In this document: piece by piece, positions 1-7,381 of the stretch | Layout of the letters: the number at the start of each line of letters is the position of its first letter | Numbering within the stretch: position 1 is the stretch's first letter | Notes under the pieces: generated by a model | Databases searched by the model: none | Told to the model about the DNA's origin: nothing | The model's input: only the letters and a program-made list of their open reading frames with translations | Program-made: the position numbers and the translations under genes | Source of the DNA: Ruegeria arenilitoris | Lineage (GTDB): Bacteria; Pseudomonadota; Alphaproteobacteria; Rhodobacterales; Rhodobacteraceae | Reading direction: 5' to 3' | Assembly (NCBI RefSeq): GCF_013032445.1 | Contig: NZ_WQCA01000002.1 | Coordinates: 310,001 to 374,000 of the forward strand | DNA: 64,000 nucleotides

Positions 1-625
1 TGTCAGCATGGTCAGCATGGTCCTCGTGATCATCATCCTTGGCGTGATCATCGTGGTCATGCTCGTCTTCATGCGCATGCTCTTCCTCATGACCGTGGTC
101 ATCATGGTCCTTGTCTTCAGCATGCTCATCATGATCGTGTTCATCGTGACCATGTTCGTCTTCGTGTTCATGCTCACCGTCTTCGGCATGCTCGTCGCCA
201 TGGTCGTGGTCGTCATGGTCATCGTGGTCGGCGTGATCTTCGTGATCCTCATGATCATGCGCTTCGAACAAAGCGCTTTCACGGAAATCCAAAAGAACGG
301 TGCCGTCCGATTCAAGCAAGCTCGTAACGGTTGCGCCATCTGCCAGGGTTCCAACCGCGTCTTCCAGCCAAGGCGTCAGATCTTCACCGATCCAGAACAC
401 CAGATCCGCCTCTTGCAGTGCAGAGGCCTCCGAGGGGCGCAGGTTATATTCATGGGGCGACGCGCCAGGCGGGATAATAAGGTCAGGCGTTCCAACACCT
501 TCCATAACGCGGGCCACCAACGAATGAACTGGCGCGATATCGACCGCAACGTTAGGTACTTCAGCCATGGCCGTTCCGCCCATAAGCGCAGCCGAGATAG
601 ATAGTGGGAGAAGCTTTCTGGACAT
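1..625 (-). CDS. znuA: Zinc ABC transporter substrate-binding protein ZnuA (3' part cut off by window edge)
   Basis: Read on the minus strand from ATG at 625, this frame stays open to base 1 and gives the first 208 residues. Residues 1-21 form a signal peptide (MSRKLLPLSISAALMGGTAM, then A-E). The mature protein begins like a cluster 9 metal-binding protein, with VDIAPVHSLVARVM and PPGASPHEYNLRPS, whose His (PHEY) is a known zinc ligand position in ZnuA. From about residue 122 to the edge it is almost only His, Asp and Glu, the charged loop of ZnuA, here at least 85 residues. It is divergent from zur-znuC-znuB and would deliver zinc from the periplasm to ZnuB/ZnuC. The C-terminal lobe is outside the window. 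Confidence 0.9.
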   Translation of the reverse strand, partial: MSRKLLPLSISAALMGGTAMAEVPNVAVDIAPVHSLVARVMEGVGTPDLIIPPGASPHEYNLRPSEASALQEADLVFWIGEDLTPWLEDAVGTLADGATVTSLLESDGTVLLDFRESALFEAHDHEDHEDHADHDDHDDHDHGDEHAEDGEHEHEDEHGHDEHDHDEHAEDKDHDDHGHEEEHAHEDEHDHDDHAKDDDHEDHADHAD

Positions 626-638
626 CAGACCCTCTGTG

Positions 639-688
639 TGATTTTATAACATTATGAGCCGCATACATGATATGGAATAACATGACAA
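639..688. promoter_or_regulatory. znuA-zur divergent promoter region with candidate Zur sites
   Basis: Between the znuA start (625) and zur lie two related AT-rich motifs, ATTTTATAACATTAT at 641-655 and TATGGAATAACATGA at 671-685. Both carry the TGTTAT-type core (read on the minus strand) known from Zur operators. Neither is a clean palindrome. The placement between a zinc uptake gene and zur fits zinc-dependent repression of both directions. Confidence 0.4.
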
Positions 689-1194
689 GTGACGCGCACC
701 CCATACCGTTGGACGATTCAGCCCCGGTCGGGTTTCAGAAACATGACCACGAGCATTGCGTCGAGACCGCGCTGGCCACGGCGGAAGCGCGCTGCAAAGA
801 AGAAGGGCTGCGTCTGACCCCGGTTCGCCGCAAGGTTCTGGAGATGCTGCTGCAAGAGCATCGCGCGCTTGGGGCTTATGCCATTCTTGATCGTTTGCGT
901 GACGAAGGGTTTGGGTCCCAACCTCCGGTCGCTTATCGCGCCCTCGACTTCCTTGTCCAAAACGGCTTCGTGCATAAAATCGAGCGTTTAAATGCATTCG
1001 TCGCCTGTTCGCATCCCGGTGCGGCGCATTCCCCGGCTTTTATGATCTGTAGAAAATGCGATGCCGTGGCCGAAGCGCAATCAGCCCCGGCCAAGGGTGT
1101 TCTGGGTGCGGCTGCGCGTGCAGCGGGTTTCGAGATTGAGCGAACGGTTGTAGAAGCCGAGGGCCTCTGCCCGGACTGCACCGAAAAGGCGTAG
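682..1194 (+). CDS. zur: Zinc uptake regulator Zur (Fur family)
   Basis: This is a 170-residue Fur-family repressor that would shut off zinc uptake when zinc is plentiful. The winged-helix part shows LTPVRRKVLEML and PPVAYRALDFLVQNGFVHKI, and the C-terminal dimer domain carries the CRKC and CPDC pairs of the structural zinc site. An early CHDHEHC-like stretch (HDHEHC) precedes the helix-turn-helix. An in-frame ATG at 667 would add five residues; 682 is chosen because MTSDAHP looks like a normal N-terminus, but neither start has a clear ribosome site. The stop at 1194 is two bases before znuC, so the genes are probably co-transcribed. Assignment to Zur rather than Fur rests on the znu neighbours. 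Confidence 0.9.
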   Translation: MTSDAHPIPLDDSAPVGFQKHDHEHCVETALATAEARCKEEGLRLTPVRRKVLEMLLQEHRALGAYAILDRLRDEGFGSQPPVAYRALDFLVQNGFVHKIERLNAFVACSHPGAAHSPAFMICRKCDAVAEAQSAPAKGVLGAAARAAGFEIERTVVEAEGLCPDCTEKA

Positions 1195-1196
1195 CG

Positions 1197-1937
1197 ATGA
1201 CTCTGATCACCGTTGAGAATCTCAGCGTCCGCTATGGCGCAAATACCGTTTTGCGTCATGTGGATATGGCAATCGAGCCCGGTGAGATCGTCACCATTGT
1301 CGGCCCAAACGGGTCGGGCAAAACCAGCCTGTTGCGCGCCATAATCGGGGCGACCAAGCCGTCTGTTGGAAATGTCTCTCTCAAGCCCGGCCTGAAACTG
1401 GGCTACGTCCCGCAAAAACTGCATATCGATCCGACACTGCCGATTTCAGTCGAACGGTTCATGCGTCTGACCAACCCCGTTTCGCGCAAACAATGCATGG
1501 AAGCACTTGAATCGGCCGGTGTGCCAGACCTGTTGAAACGCCAAATGTCGCAGCTATCGGGCGGGCAGTTCCAAAGGGTTTTGTTAGCACGGGCGCTGAT
1601 CAACCGCCCTGACGTTCTGCTTTTGGATGAAGCGACCCAAGGCCTAGACCAACCGGGGTCAGCCGCCTTTTATCGTCAGATCGAAGATGTGCGGCGTGAC
1701 ACCGGCTGCGCCATTCTGATGATCAGCCACGAATTGCATGTGGTCATGAGCGCGTCTGACCGGGTGATCTGCCTCAACGGCCACGTGTGCTGCGAAGGCT
1801 CCCCCGCCGTTGTCGCCTCGGCCCCGGAATACCGGGCGCTGTTCGGGACGGGTACGGGCGGTGCGCTGGCGCTTTATCGCCATGATCATGATCACGATCA
1901 CGACAACTGTGACCACTCTCAGGAAGCCGCAGAATAA
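1197..1937 (+). CDS. znuC: Zinc ABC transporter ATP-binding protein ZnuC
   Basis: This 246-residue cytoplasmic ATPase drives zinc import through ZnuB. It shows the Walker A loop GPNGSGKTS (about residues 36-44), the ABC signature LSGGQFQRVLLARAL, Walker B VLLLDEATQGLD and the switch His in MISHELH. The last 20 residues hold an unusual His/Asp tail (HDHDHDHDNCDH), a second metal-binding stretch beside the His-rich loop of ZnuA. The stop codon TAA shares its last A with the ATG of znuB, so translation is likely coupled. Confidence 0.95.
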   Translation: MTLITVENLSVRYGANTVLRHVDMAIEPGEIVTIVGPNGSGKTSLLRAIIGATKPSVGNVSLKPGLKLGYVPQKLHIDPTLPISVERFMRLTNPVSRKQCMEALESAGVPDLLKRQMSQLSGGQFQRVLLARALINRPDVLLLDEATQGLDQPGSAAFYRQIEDVRRDTGCAILMISHELHVVMSASDRVICLNGHVCCEGSPAVVASAPEYRALFGTGTGGALALYRHDHDHDHDNCDHSQEAAE

Positions 1938-2734
1938 TGCTTGATGATTTTATGACCCGCGCCACGCTAGCGGGTGTCGGCGTGGCCTTTGCCGCAGCCC
2001 CCCTTGGGTGTTTCGTCGTTTGGCGCCGGATGGCGTATTTCGGGGATGCAACGGCGCATGCGGCAATCCTTGGTGTCGCCCTTTCACTGACCTTTCAAAT
2101 GTCGGTCTTCACCGGGGCGCTGGCCGTTGCGTTGATCATGGCGTTGACCGTCACCTTGTTGGCCGGTCGGGGGTATGCGATGGACACCTTGCTGGGTGTG
2201 CTGGCACATTCCGCGCTTGCTTTTGGCCTTGTTGCGGTATCGTTCCTGTCTGGCGTTCGTATTGACCTGATGGCGTATCTGTTTGGCGATATTCTCGCGG
2301 TGTCACGCTCGGATCTGCTGGTGATCTGGGGTGGTGCTGCGCTGGTCGTGGCACTGATCGCGTGGCGTTGGTCACAACTGTTGACCGCGACTCTGAATGA
2401 GGAACTGGCCTATGCCAGTGGCTATGACCCTAAGCGCGAGCAATTGATCCTGACGCTTTCTCTTGCGGTGACCGTGGCGGTGGCGATCAAGGTCGTAGGA
2501 GTTCTGCTGATCGCCGCAATGCTGATCATACCGGCGGCGGCAGCCCGCAGCTTGGCAAAATCGCCTGAAACGATGGCTTTGATCGCAGCGGCAATCGGTG
2601 CGTTCTCCGCAGTCGCCGGATTACGGGCGGCCTACGTCTTCGATACGCCCGCGGGCCCGTCAATTGTCTGTGTGGCGGCTGTCGTATTCGCGTGCTTCAG
2701 CCTCATCGGATGGCAGACACGCAGCAGAACCTAG
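1937..2734 (+). CDS. znuB: Zinc ABC transporter permease ZnuB
   Basis: A 265-residue membrane protein of the ABC-3 (metal permease) family, with about eight hydrophobic segments. Family marks include FVVWRRMAYFGDATAHAAIL near residue 27 and the late segment KVVGVLLIAAMLIIPAAAAR. It forms the inner-membrane channel for ZnuA-delivered zinc. The start overlaps the end of znuC by one base. Its stop codon overlaps the ubiX stop on the other strand (tail to tail, shared CTAG), so there is no room for a separate terminator between the two convergent operons. Confidence 0.95.
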   Translation: MLDDFMTRATLAGVGVAFAAAPLGCFVVWRRMAYFGDATAHAAILGVALSLTFQMSVFTGALAVALIMALTVTLLAGRGYAMDTLLGVLAHSALAFGLVAVSFLSGVRIDLMAYLFGDILAVSRSDLLVIWGGAALVVALIAWRWSQLLTATLNEELAYASGYDPKREQLILTLSLAVTVAVAIKVVGVLLIAAMLIIPAAAARSLAKSPETMALIAAAIGAFSAVAGLRAAYVFDTPAGPSIVCVAAVVFACFSLIGWQTRSRT

Positions 2735-3303
2735 ATCGCTTCGGCCCATCGTTGTGCTGCGGGTTCGGAAATGCCCAAAAGGTCAATCGCGCGGGCCGCA
2801 ATCTGGTCAACGATATCCGACACGCCCTGTGGCTTCAGATAGAATGCCGGGACCGGCGGCAAAACAATCGCACCCATCTCGGTCACGGTCGTCATGTTTC
2901 GAAGATGCACCAATGTCAGCGGCGCCTCGCGGGTCAGGAGGACCAGACGCCTGCGTTCCTTGAGCTGAACACCGGCGGTGCGGGTCAGCAGGTTGTCATC
3001 AAAACCATGTGCAATTGCTGCCAAGGAGCGCATCGAACAGGGCGCGACGATCATCCCGGAGACCGGGACTGATCCCGACGCAATACTGGCACCGATGTTA
3101 TCGATAGAATGGTGGCGGGTGGCCAATCCCCTGAGGGTATCAAACGCATCGCCCCCGCATTCTTCAAGCAGCGTGCGTCTTGCCGCGTCGCTGGTGACAA
3201 GGTCAATCTCGACGTCCAGATCTGACAACTGCCGCGCCACCGACATGCCGAGTGCTGCGCCCGAGGCTCCAGCTACGCCCAAAATCACACGGTGTTGGCT
3301 CAT
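2731..3303 (-). CDS. ubiX: Flavin prenyltransferase UbiX
   Basis: UbiX (190 residues) joins dimethylallyl phosphate to FMN to make prenylated FMN, the cofactor of UbiD. The Rossmann start VILGVAGASGAALGMSVAR and the family segment MIVAPCSMRSLAAIAHGFDDNLLTRTA are clear, as is LVLLTREAPLTLVHLRNM. It sits directly downstream of ubiD on the same strand, matching their joint role in decarboxylating the ubiquinone precursor. In the present reading the ubiD frame runs 100 bases into ubiX (see the ubiD entry). Confidence 0.95.
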   Translation of the reverse strand: MSQHRVILGVAGASGAALGMSVARQLSDLDVEIDLVTSDAARRTLLEECGGDAFDTLRGLATRHHSIDNIGASIASGSVPVSGMIVAPCSMRSLAAIAHGFDDNLLTRTAGVQLKERRRLVLLTREAPLTLVHLRNMTTVTEMGAIVLPPVPAFYLKPQGVSDIVDQIAARAIDLLGISEPAAQRWAEAI

Positions 3304-4807
3304 GACACCCCCCTGTCATCAGTCGCGAAACAAGATTGGCTGCGAATTCCGCGTCCTTGTCCGCTGTTTTCATCACGGTTCCCCAGTCCCGGGTGGTTTC
3401 GCTTTCGATCTTGCTTGTGGCGTCGATGCCCATTTTGCCGGACAACCCCGGTTGCGGAGAGGCGAAATCGAGATAGTCCATCGGTGTATTTTCCAGCGTC
3501 ATCACATCGCGCACCGGGTCCATGCGCGTGGCAAGTGCCCAAGCGATGTCATCCCAGTTCGCCGGGTCGATATCGTCATCCACCACCACGATCATCTTGG
3601 TATAGCTGAATTGCGGCAGCATCCCCCACAATGCCATCATCACCCGCCGCGCCTGACCGGGATAGCGTTTGTCGATGCTGACAACGGCCATGCGGTACGA
3701 ACAAGCGGCGGGCGGCAGCCACAGATCACGAACCTCGGGAATCTGGGCGCGAATGGTGGGCAGCGCGAGACGGTTGAAAACCTCGCCAATGATCGCGGGC
3801 TCATCTGGCGGGCGACCGGTATAGGTGGATAGGTACAGCGGATCTTGCCGATGGGTCACGGCTGTCACCTGCATCACCGGGAAAGGCTCGGCCCGGTTGT
3901 AATATCCGGTGTGATCGCCGAACGGCCCCTCGGGCGCGGTTTCGGTGGGCGATACCCAGCCCTCAAGGATAATCTCGGCCTCGGCGGGAACCATCAAGGG
4001 CACCGACTTGGCGGCCACCATGCGAGGGCGGGCCCCGTTGAGCGCGCCTGCAAAGGTCAGTTCCGATACGGTCTCGGGCAGCGGCAGCGCGGCAGACAAC
4101 AGCGTGGCCGGGTCCGCCCCCAAGACAATGGCGACGGGGGTCTTTTGGTCGTGTCTCACCCAGCTCCGGTGATGGGCTGCGCCACCGCGATGGGGCAGCC
4201 ATCGCATGATCAGCTTGTCCCGGTCCAACACCTGTGCGCGGTAGATGCCCGCATTGTAGGACGTGACATTCCCCGCCTCGGACCCGTGCGACCGGGTGAT
4301 AACAACCGGCCAGGTCACAAGCGGCGCCGCGTCGCCCGGCCAATGGGTCTGCACCGGGATCGAGGCCAGATCAATATCCGCCCCTTCCAGCACCACTTGC
4401 TGGCTGGATGCGGACTTAGTTATTTTGGGCCGCGTCGCCAAGGCGGCCTTCAACATCGGCCAGCGCGACAGGGCATCACGTAGCCCACCCGGAGGTGTCG
4501 GGGTTTTGAGAGCCGCAAGAAAGGCGCCCATCTCATCCAATTCGTCCGGTTTTATCCCAAGCCCTGCACACACGCGTTCTGTTGTCCCGAACAGATTTGC
4601 GACAACCGGTATTTTTGAAACGGTTCCATCTTCGCTTACCGGGCTATCGAACCGCAGCACCGGGCCAGCCCGTTCCAGTACAATACGGTGGACCGCTGTC
4701 ATCTGGTGGCGAACCGAGACGGGCTCGGACACCGCCAGCAACTGATTGGTATCCCCGCACCAGTCAAGAAAACTGCGCAGGCTGGGGAAGGAGGGCAAAG
4801 ATCGCAC
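3203..4807 (-). CDS. ubiD: 4-hydroxy-3-polyprenylbenzoate decarboxylase UbiD, 3' end possibly frameshifted
   Basis: UbiD decarboxylates polyprenyl-hydroxybenzoate with prenylated FMN in ubiquinone synthesis. Family marks: ITRSHGSEAGNVTSYNAGIYR, the catalytic-region EGPFGDHTGYY, YTGRPPDEPAIIGEVFN and the acidic VVVDDDIDPANWDDIAWA. As read, the product is 534 residues, longer than the usual roughly 490-500, and the last 30 or so residues are translated out of frame over ubiX. The break is at a run of six C on the plus strand (3308-3313). With one more base there the protein would end RLMTGGVS and its TGA would overlap the ubiX ATG as ATGA. A homopolymer sequencing error or a real indel is likely, and the true end is then near 3302. 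Confidence 0.9.
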   Translation of the reverse strand: MRSLPSFPSLRSFLDWCGDTNQLLAVSEPVSVRHQMTAVHRIVLERAGPVLRFDSPVSEDGTVSKIPVVANLFGTTERVCAGLGIKPDELDEMGAFLAALKTPTPPGGLRDALSRWPMLKAALATRPKITKSASSQQVVLEGADIDLASIPVQTHWPGDAAPLVTWPVVITRSHGSEAGNVTSYNAGIYRAQVLDRDKLIMRWLPHRGGAAHHRSWVRHDQKTPVAIVLGADPATLLSAALPLPETVSELTFAGALNGARPRMVAAKSVPLMVPAEAEIILEGWVSPTETAPEGPFGDHTGYYNRAEPFPVMQVTAVTHRQDPLYLSTYTGRPPDEPAIIGEVFNRLALPTIRAQIPEVRDLWLPPAACSYRMAVVSIDKRYPGQARRVMMALWGMLPQFSYTKMIVVVDDDIDPANWDDIAWALATRMDPVRDVMTLENTPMDYLDFASPQPGLSGKMGIDATSKIESETTRDWGTVMKTADKDAEFAANLVSRLMTGGCHEPTPCDFGRSWSLGRSTRHVGGAAVVRSGRRD

Positions 4808-4919
4808 GGAAGATCCTGTTCAAGAAAGCCCGACCTGCCTATCAGCGAAGTTCCACAACAAAATTGACAATCGTCAACTTGGGAAAGCGCGCAAACACTT
4901 ATGAGTTCCGGCAAGAGAC
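4808..4919. promoter_or_regulatory. Divergent promoter of ubiD-ubiX and ubiTUV-nnrS with FNR-type box at 4864-4877
   Basis: The box TTGACAATCGTCAA (4864-4877) is a perfect TTGAC-N4-GTCAA palindrome, very close to the FNR/FnrL consensus TTGAT-N4-ATCAA. It lies 42 bases before the ubiT start and 56 bases before the ubiD start, a position from which FnrL could control either direction. Oxygen-responsive control fits the function of ubiTUV. Confidence 0.7.
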
Positions 4920-5489
4920 ATGTCGACCGTGCCAAAGGAGCTCTGCTTGCCCCAATCGCCCGCTATGATTCCGCGCTTTCCGCAGGTGGCCACCTATCCG
5001 TTGCGCGTTTTGCCCTTCGCCCCATTGTCGGCAATCCTGACTGCCTTTTCCCGCAAGATCGCCCAAAAACACCCGGGCATGTTCCGCAGGCTGGGTGAAC
5101 ATGATCATACCCGGTTCGTCCTTGATCCGACCGACTTGCCGTTTGTGATCTGTCTTGAACCAAACGGCGGCAACCCGCGGGTGACGGTCACGCGCGGCCG
5201 CCGCGACGGTGCTGCACGGATCGCCGGCCCGCTGGCCGCCCTGCTGGGTCTGGTTCACGGTGCTTACGACGGGGACGCGCTGTTCTTTTCCCGCGATCTG
5301 GTGATCGAAGGCGATACGGCCGCAGCGCTGGCCCTGCGCAATGCTGTCGATGATGCCGAGCTGGACTTCGCGCAGGAACTTTCGGACCTGTCAGGCCCCC
5401 TGGCGCAATCCATGCAGAGGGTTCTTGCACTGATCGAGCGAAGAACCGGCGTTAACCTGAGCAGACCTGAAGAGGCAGACCTATGGTAA
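4920..5489 (+). CDS. ubiT: Anaerobic ubiquinone biosynthesis accessory factor UbiT (SCP2 domain)
   Basis: A 189-residue protein with an SCP2 sterol-carrier-type lipid-binding fold (segment VICLEPNGGNPRVTVTRG and FFSRDLVIEGDTAAALALRNA, the latter a strong UbiT/YhbT mark). UbiT binds the hydrophobic quinone intermediates in the O2-independent hydroxylation pathway. The first gene after the FNR-type box, it overlaps ubiU (its TAA shares a base with the ubiU ATG at 5489), consistent with one operon. A second in-frame ATG at 4965 is possible, but the residues before it look normal for the family. Confidence 0.88.
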   Translation: MSTVPKELCLPQSPAMIPRFPQVATYPLRVLPFAPLSAILTAFSRKIAQKHPGMFRRLGEHDHTRFVLDPTDLPFVICLEPNGGNPRVTVTRGRRDGAARIAGPLAALLGLVHGAYDGDALFFSRDLVIEGDTAAALALRNAVDDAELDFAQELSDLSGPLAQSMQRVLALIERRTGVNLSRPEEADLW

Positions 5490-6466
5490 TGGAAATTGTC
5501 TGCCCTGCCGGTACCCCCGCCGCGTTACGTGCGGCGGTAAAAGCGGGCGCGCACACGGTTTACTGCGGCTTTGCCGATGAAACCAATGCGCGAAACTTTC
5601 CCGGCCTGAACTTCGACCGCGCGGAAATGCGCGAGGGCGTCGCCTTTGCCCACCAACATGGCGCTAAGGTTCTGGTCGCCATCAACACCTTTCCGCGCGC
5701 CGGGCACGAGGCGATCTGGCACCGTGCCGTGGCGGATGCGGAAAACTGCGACGCTGATGCAGTGATCCTGGCCGATGCCGGCCTTCTGGCCCACACCGCG
5801 CGCCACCATCCCGGACTGCGCCGTCACCTTTCGGTCCAGGCCGCCGCTGCCAATGCGGATGTCATCAACTATTATGCCGAGACCTTTGGTGTGAAACGTG
5901 TGGTGCTGCCGCGCGTGCTTTCGGTGCCCGAGATTGCCGCGATCAACGCCGAAACCGAGGTTGAAACCGAGGTGTTCGTCTTTGGCGGCCTGTGCGTGAT
6001 GGCCGAGGGCCGCTGTTCGCTGTCGTCCTATGCCACCGGCAAATCGCCCAACATGAACGGCGTCTGCTCGCCAGCAAGCCATGTGGAATATCATGAGGAA
6101 AACGGCGTGCTGGATGCGCGGCTAGGCGGCTACATCATTCACCGCGTCAACAAAGGCGAAGCCGCCCCTTATCCAACCCTGTGCAAAGGCTGCTTCAGCG
6201 CTGGTGAGAAAACCGGTCACCTGTTCGAAGATCCGGTCAGCCTGAACGCCGAGAAACTGATCCCACAACTGCAAAAGGCAGGCGTCACCGCACTCAAGAT
6301 CGAAGGCCGCCAGCGGTCGCGTTCCTACGTGGCGCAGGTGGTGCGCAACTTCCGCGCCGCCGTGGATGCGTTGGACGCGGGCCGCCCTCTGCCCGAGGGC
6401 ATGTTGGCCCGCCTGTCCGAGGGTCAGGCCATGACCACCGGCGCCTACAAAAAAACCTGGAGATAA
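5489..6466 (+). CDS. ubiU: O2-independent ubiquinone hydroxylase subunit UbiU (U32 peptidase family)
   Basis: A 325-residue U32-family protein. From the chosen start (MEIVCPAGTPAALRAAV, which matches the family N-terminus) cysteines fall at 169, 176, 193 and 232, the same positions I recall for the four 4Fe-4S ligands of E. coli UbiU. An ATG at 5483 would add two residues; the TAATG overlap with ubiT favours 5489. With UbiV it forms the heterodimer that hydroxylates the ubiquinone ring with prephenate instead of oxygen. It lets the cell keep making ubiquinone under anoxia. Confidence 0.93.
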   Translation: MEIVCPAGTPAALRAAVKAGAHTVYCGFADETNARNFPGLNFDRAEMREGVAFAHQHGAKVLVAINTFPRAGHEAIWHRAVADAENCDADAVILADAGLLAHTARHHPGLRRHLSVQAAAANADVINYYAETFGVKRVVLPRVLSVPEIAAINAETEVETEVFVFGGLCVMAEGRCSLSSYATGKSPNMNGVCSPASHVEYHEENGVLDARLGGYIIHRVNKGEAAPYPTLCKGCFSAGEKTGHLFEDPVSLNAEKLIPQLQKAGVTALKIEGRQRSRSYVAQVVRNFRAAVDALDAGRPLPEGMLARLSEGQAMTTGAYKKTWR

Positions 6467-6469
6467 CCC

Positions 6470-7381
6470 ATGGATCTCACCGCTGGGCCGACCCAGTTCT
6501 TCTGGTCCAAAGACCGTTGGCTGAAGTTTTATACCTCACTGGCCGATACGCCCGTTGCCCGTGTCGTTCTGGGCGAATTGGTCTGTTCCAAACGTTTGCC
6601 GTTTTATCAGGAGCATATCTCCGAGGCGATCGACACGCTGCAAAACGCTGGCAAAGAGGTCGCCCTGACCAGTCTGGCGCTTGTCACCCTGAAACGCGAG
6701 CGCAAGCTGACCGCCGATCTTGTCGACATGGGCCTGCCGGTTGAGGTCAACGACCTTTCCACGCTGCCCCATCTTCCCAAAGGCACGCCATTCTGGGTCG
6801 GCCCGCTGGTCAATGTCTACAACGAAGGCACGCTGGCATGGCTTGCCTCGCTGGGTGCCACGCGGGTGTGCCTGCCGCCCGAACTACCGTTGGAGAGTGT
6901 TGAGGTGCTGTCCAAAACCGCCGCTGATCTCGGCGTTGCTGTCGAGGTCTGGGGCCACGGCCGCCTGCCCTTGGCAATCTCAGGCCGCTGCTATCACGCG
7001 CGCCTGCACGGTCGTACCAAAGACAACTGTCAATTTGCTTGCGAAGACGATCCGGACGGGCTGGAGGTCAAGACGCTGGAAGGTCAGCCATTCATGACCA
7101 TGAATGGTGTGCAGACTCTGTCGGACACCCACGCAGCTGCCGTTTACCAGACCGACACGCTGGCACGCGCGGGTGTCTCTGCCCTGCGTCTTTCCCCGCA
7201 ATCACAGGGATTTCCCGCCATTTGCGCAGCCTATCACTCCCTCCTGCAAGGGGGCACGACAGCAGCGACGACGGCAGCTGAGCTTCAATCCCTCACGCCG
7301 GACGCCCGCTTTTCCGATGGTTTCCTGCAAGGTGCATGCGGCGCAGACTGGTCCGCCGGTCAGCCCGTTCCAGTAGAGTGA
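6470..7381 (+). CDS. ubiV: O2-independent ubiquinone hydroxylase subunit UbiV (U32 family)
   Basis: A 303-residue partner of UbiU. Cysteines at 39 (GELVCSKR), 174, 187 and 191 (SGRCYHARLHGRTKDNCQFA, then C) have the same spacing as the four Fe-S ligands of E. coli UbiV. The protein would act in the cytoplasm with UbiU and UbiT on quinone precursors. Three bases separate it from ubiU and its TGA overlaps the GTG start of the next gene, so all four genes from ubiT to nnrS are likely translated from one transcript. Confidence 0.93.
   Translation: MDLTAGPTQFFWSKDRWLKFYTSLADTPVARVVLGELVCSKRLPFYQEHISEAIDTLQNAGKEVALTSLALVTLKRERKLTADLVDMGLPVEVNDLSTLPHLPKGTPFWVGPLVNVYNEGTLAWLASLGATRVCLPPELPLESVEVLSKTAADLGVAVEVWGHGRLPLAISGRCYHARLHGRTKDNCQFACEDDPDGLEVKTLEGQPFMTMNGVQTLSDTHAAAVYQTDTLARAGVSALRLSPQSQGFPAICAAYHSLLQGGTTAATTAAELQSLTPDARFSDGFLQGACGADWSAGQPVPVE

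Noticed and set aside
8-604. Open frame on the plus strand with Met/Val-rich repeats
   Set aside because: It is the antisense of the His-rich znuA coding sequence; no gene features.
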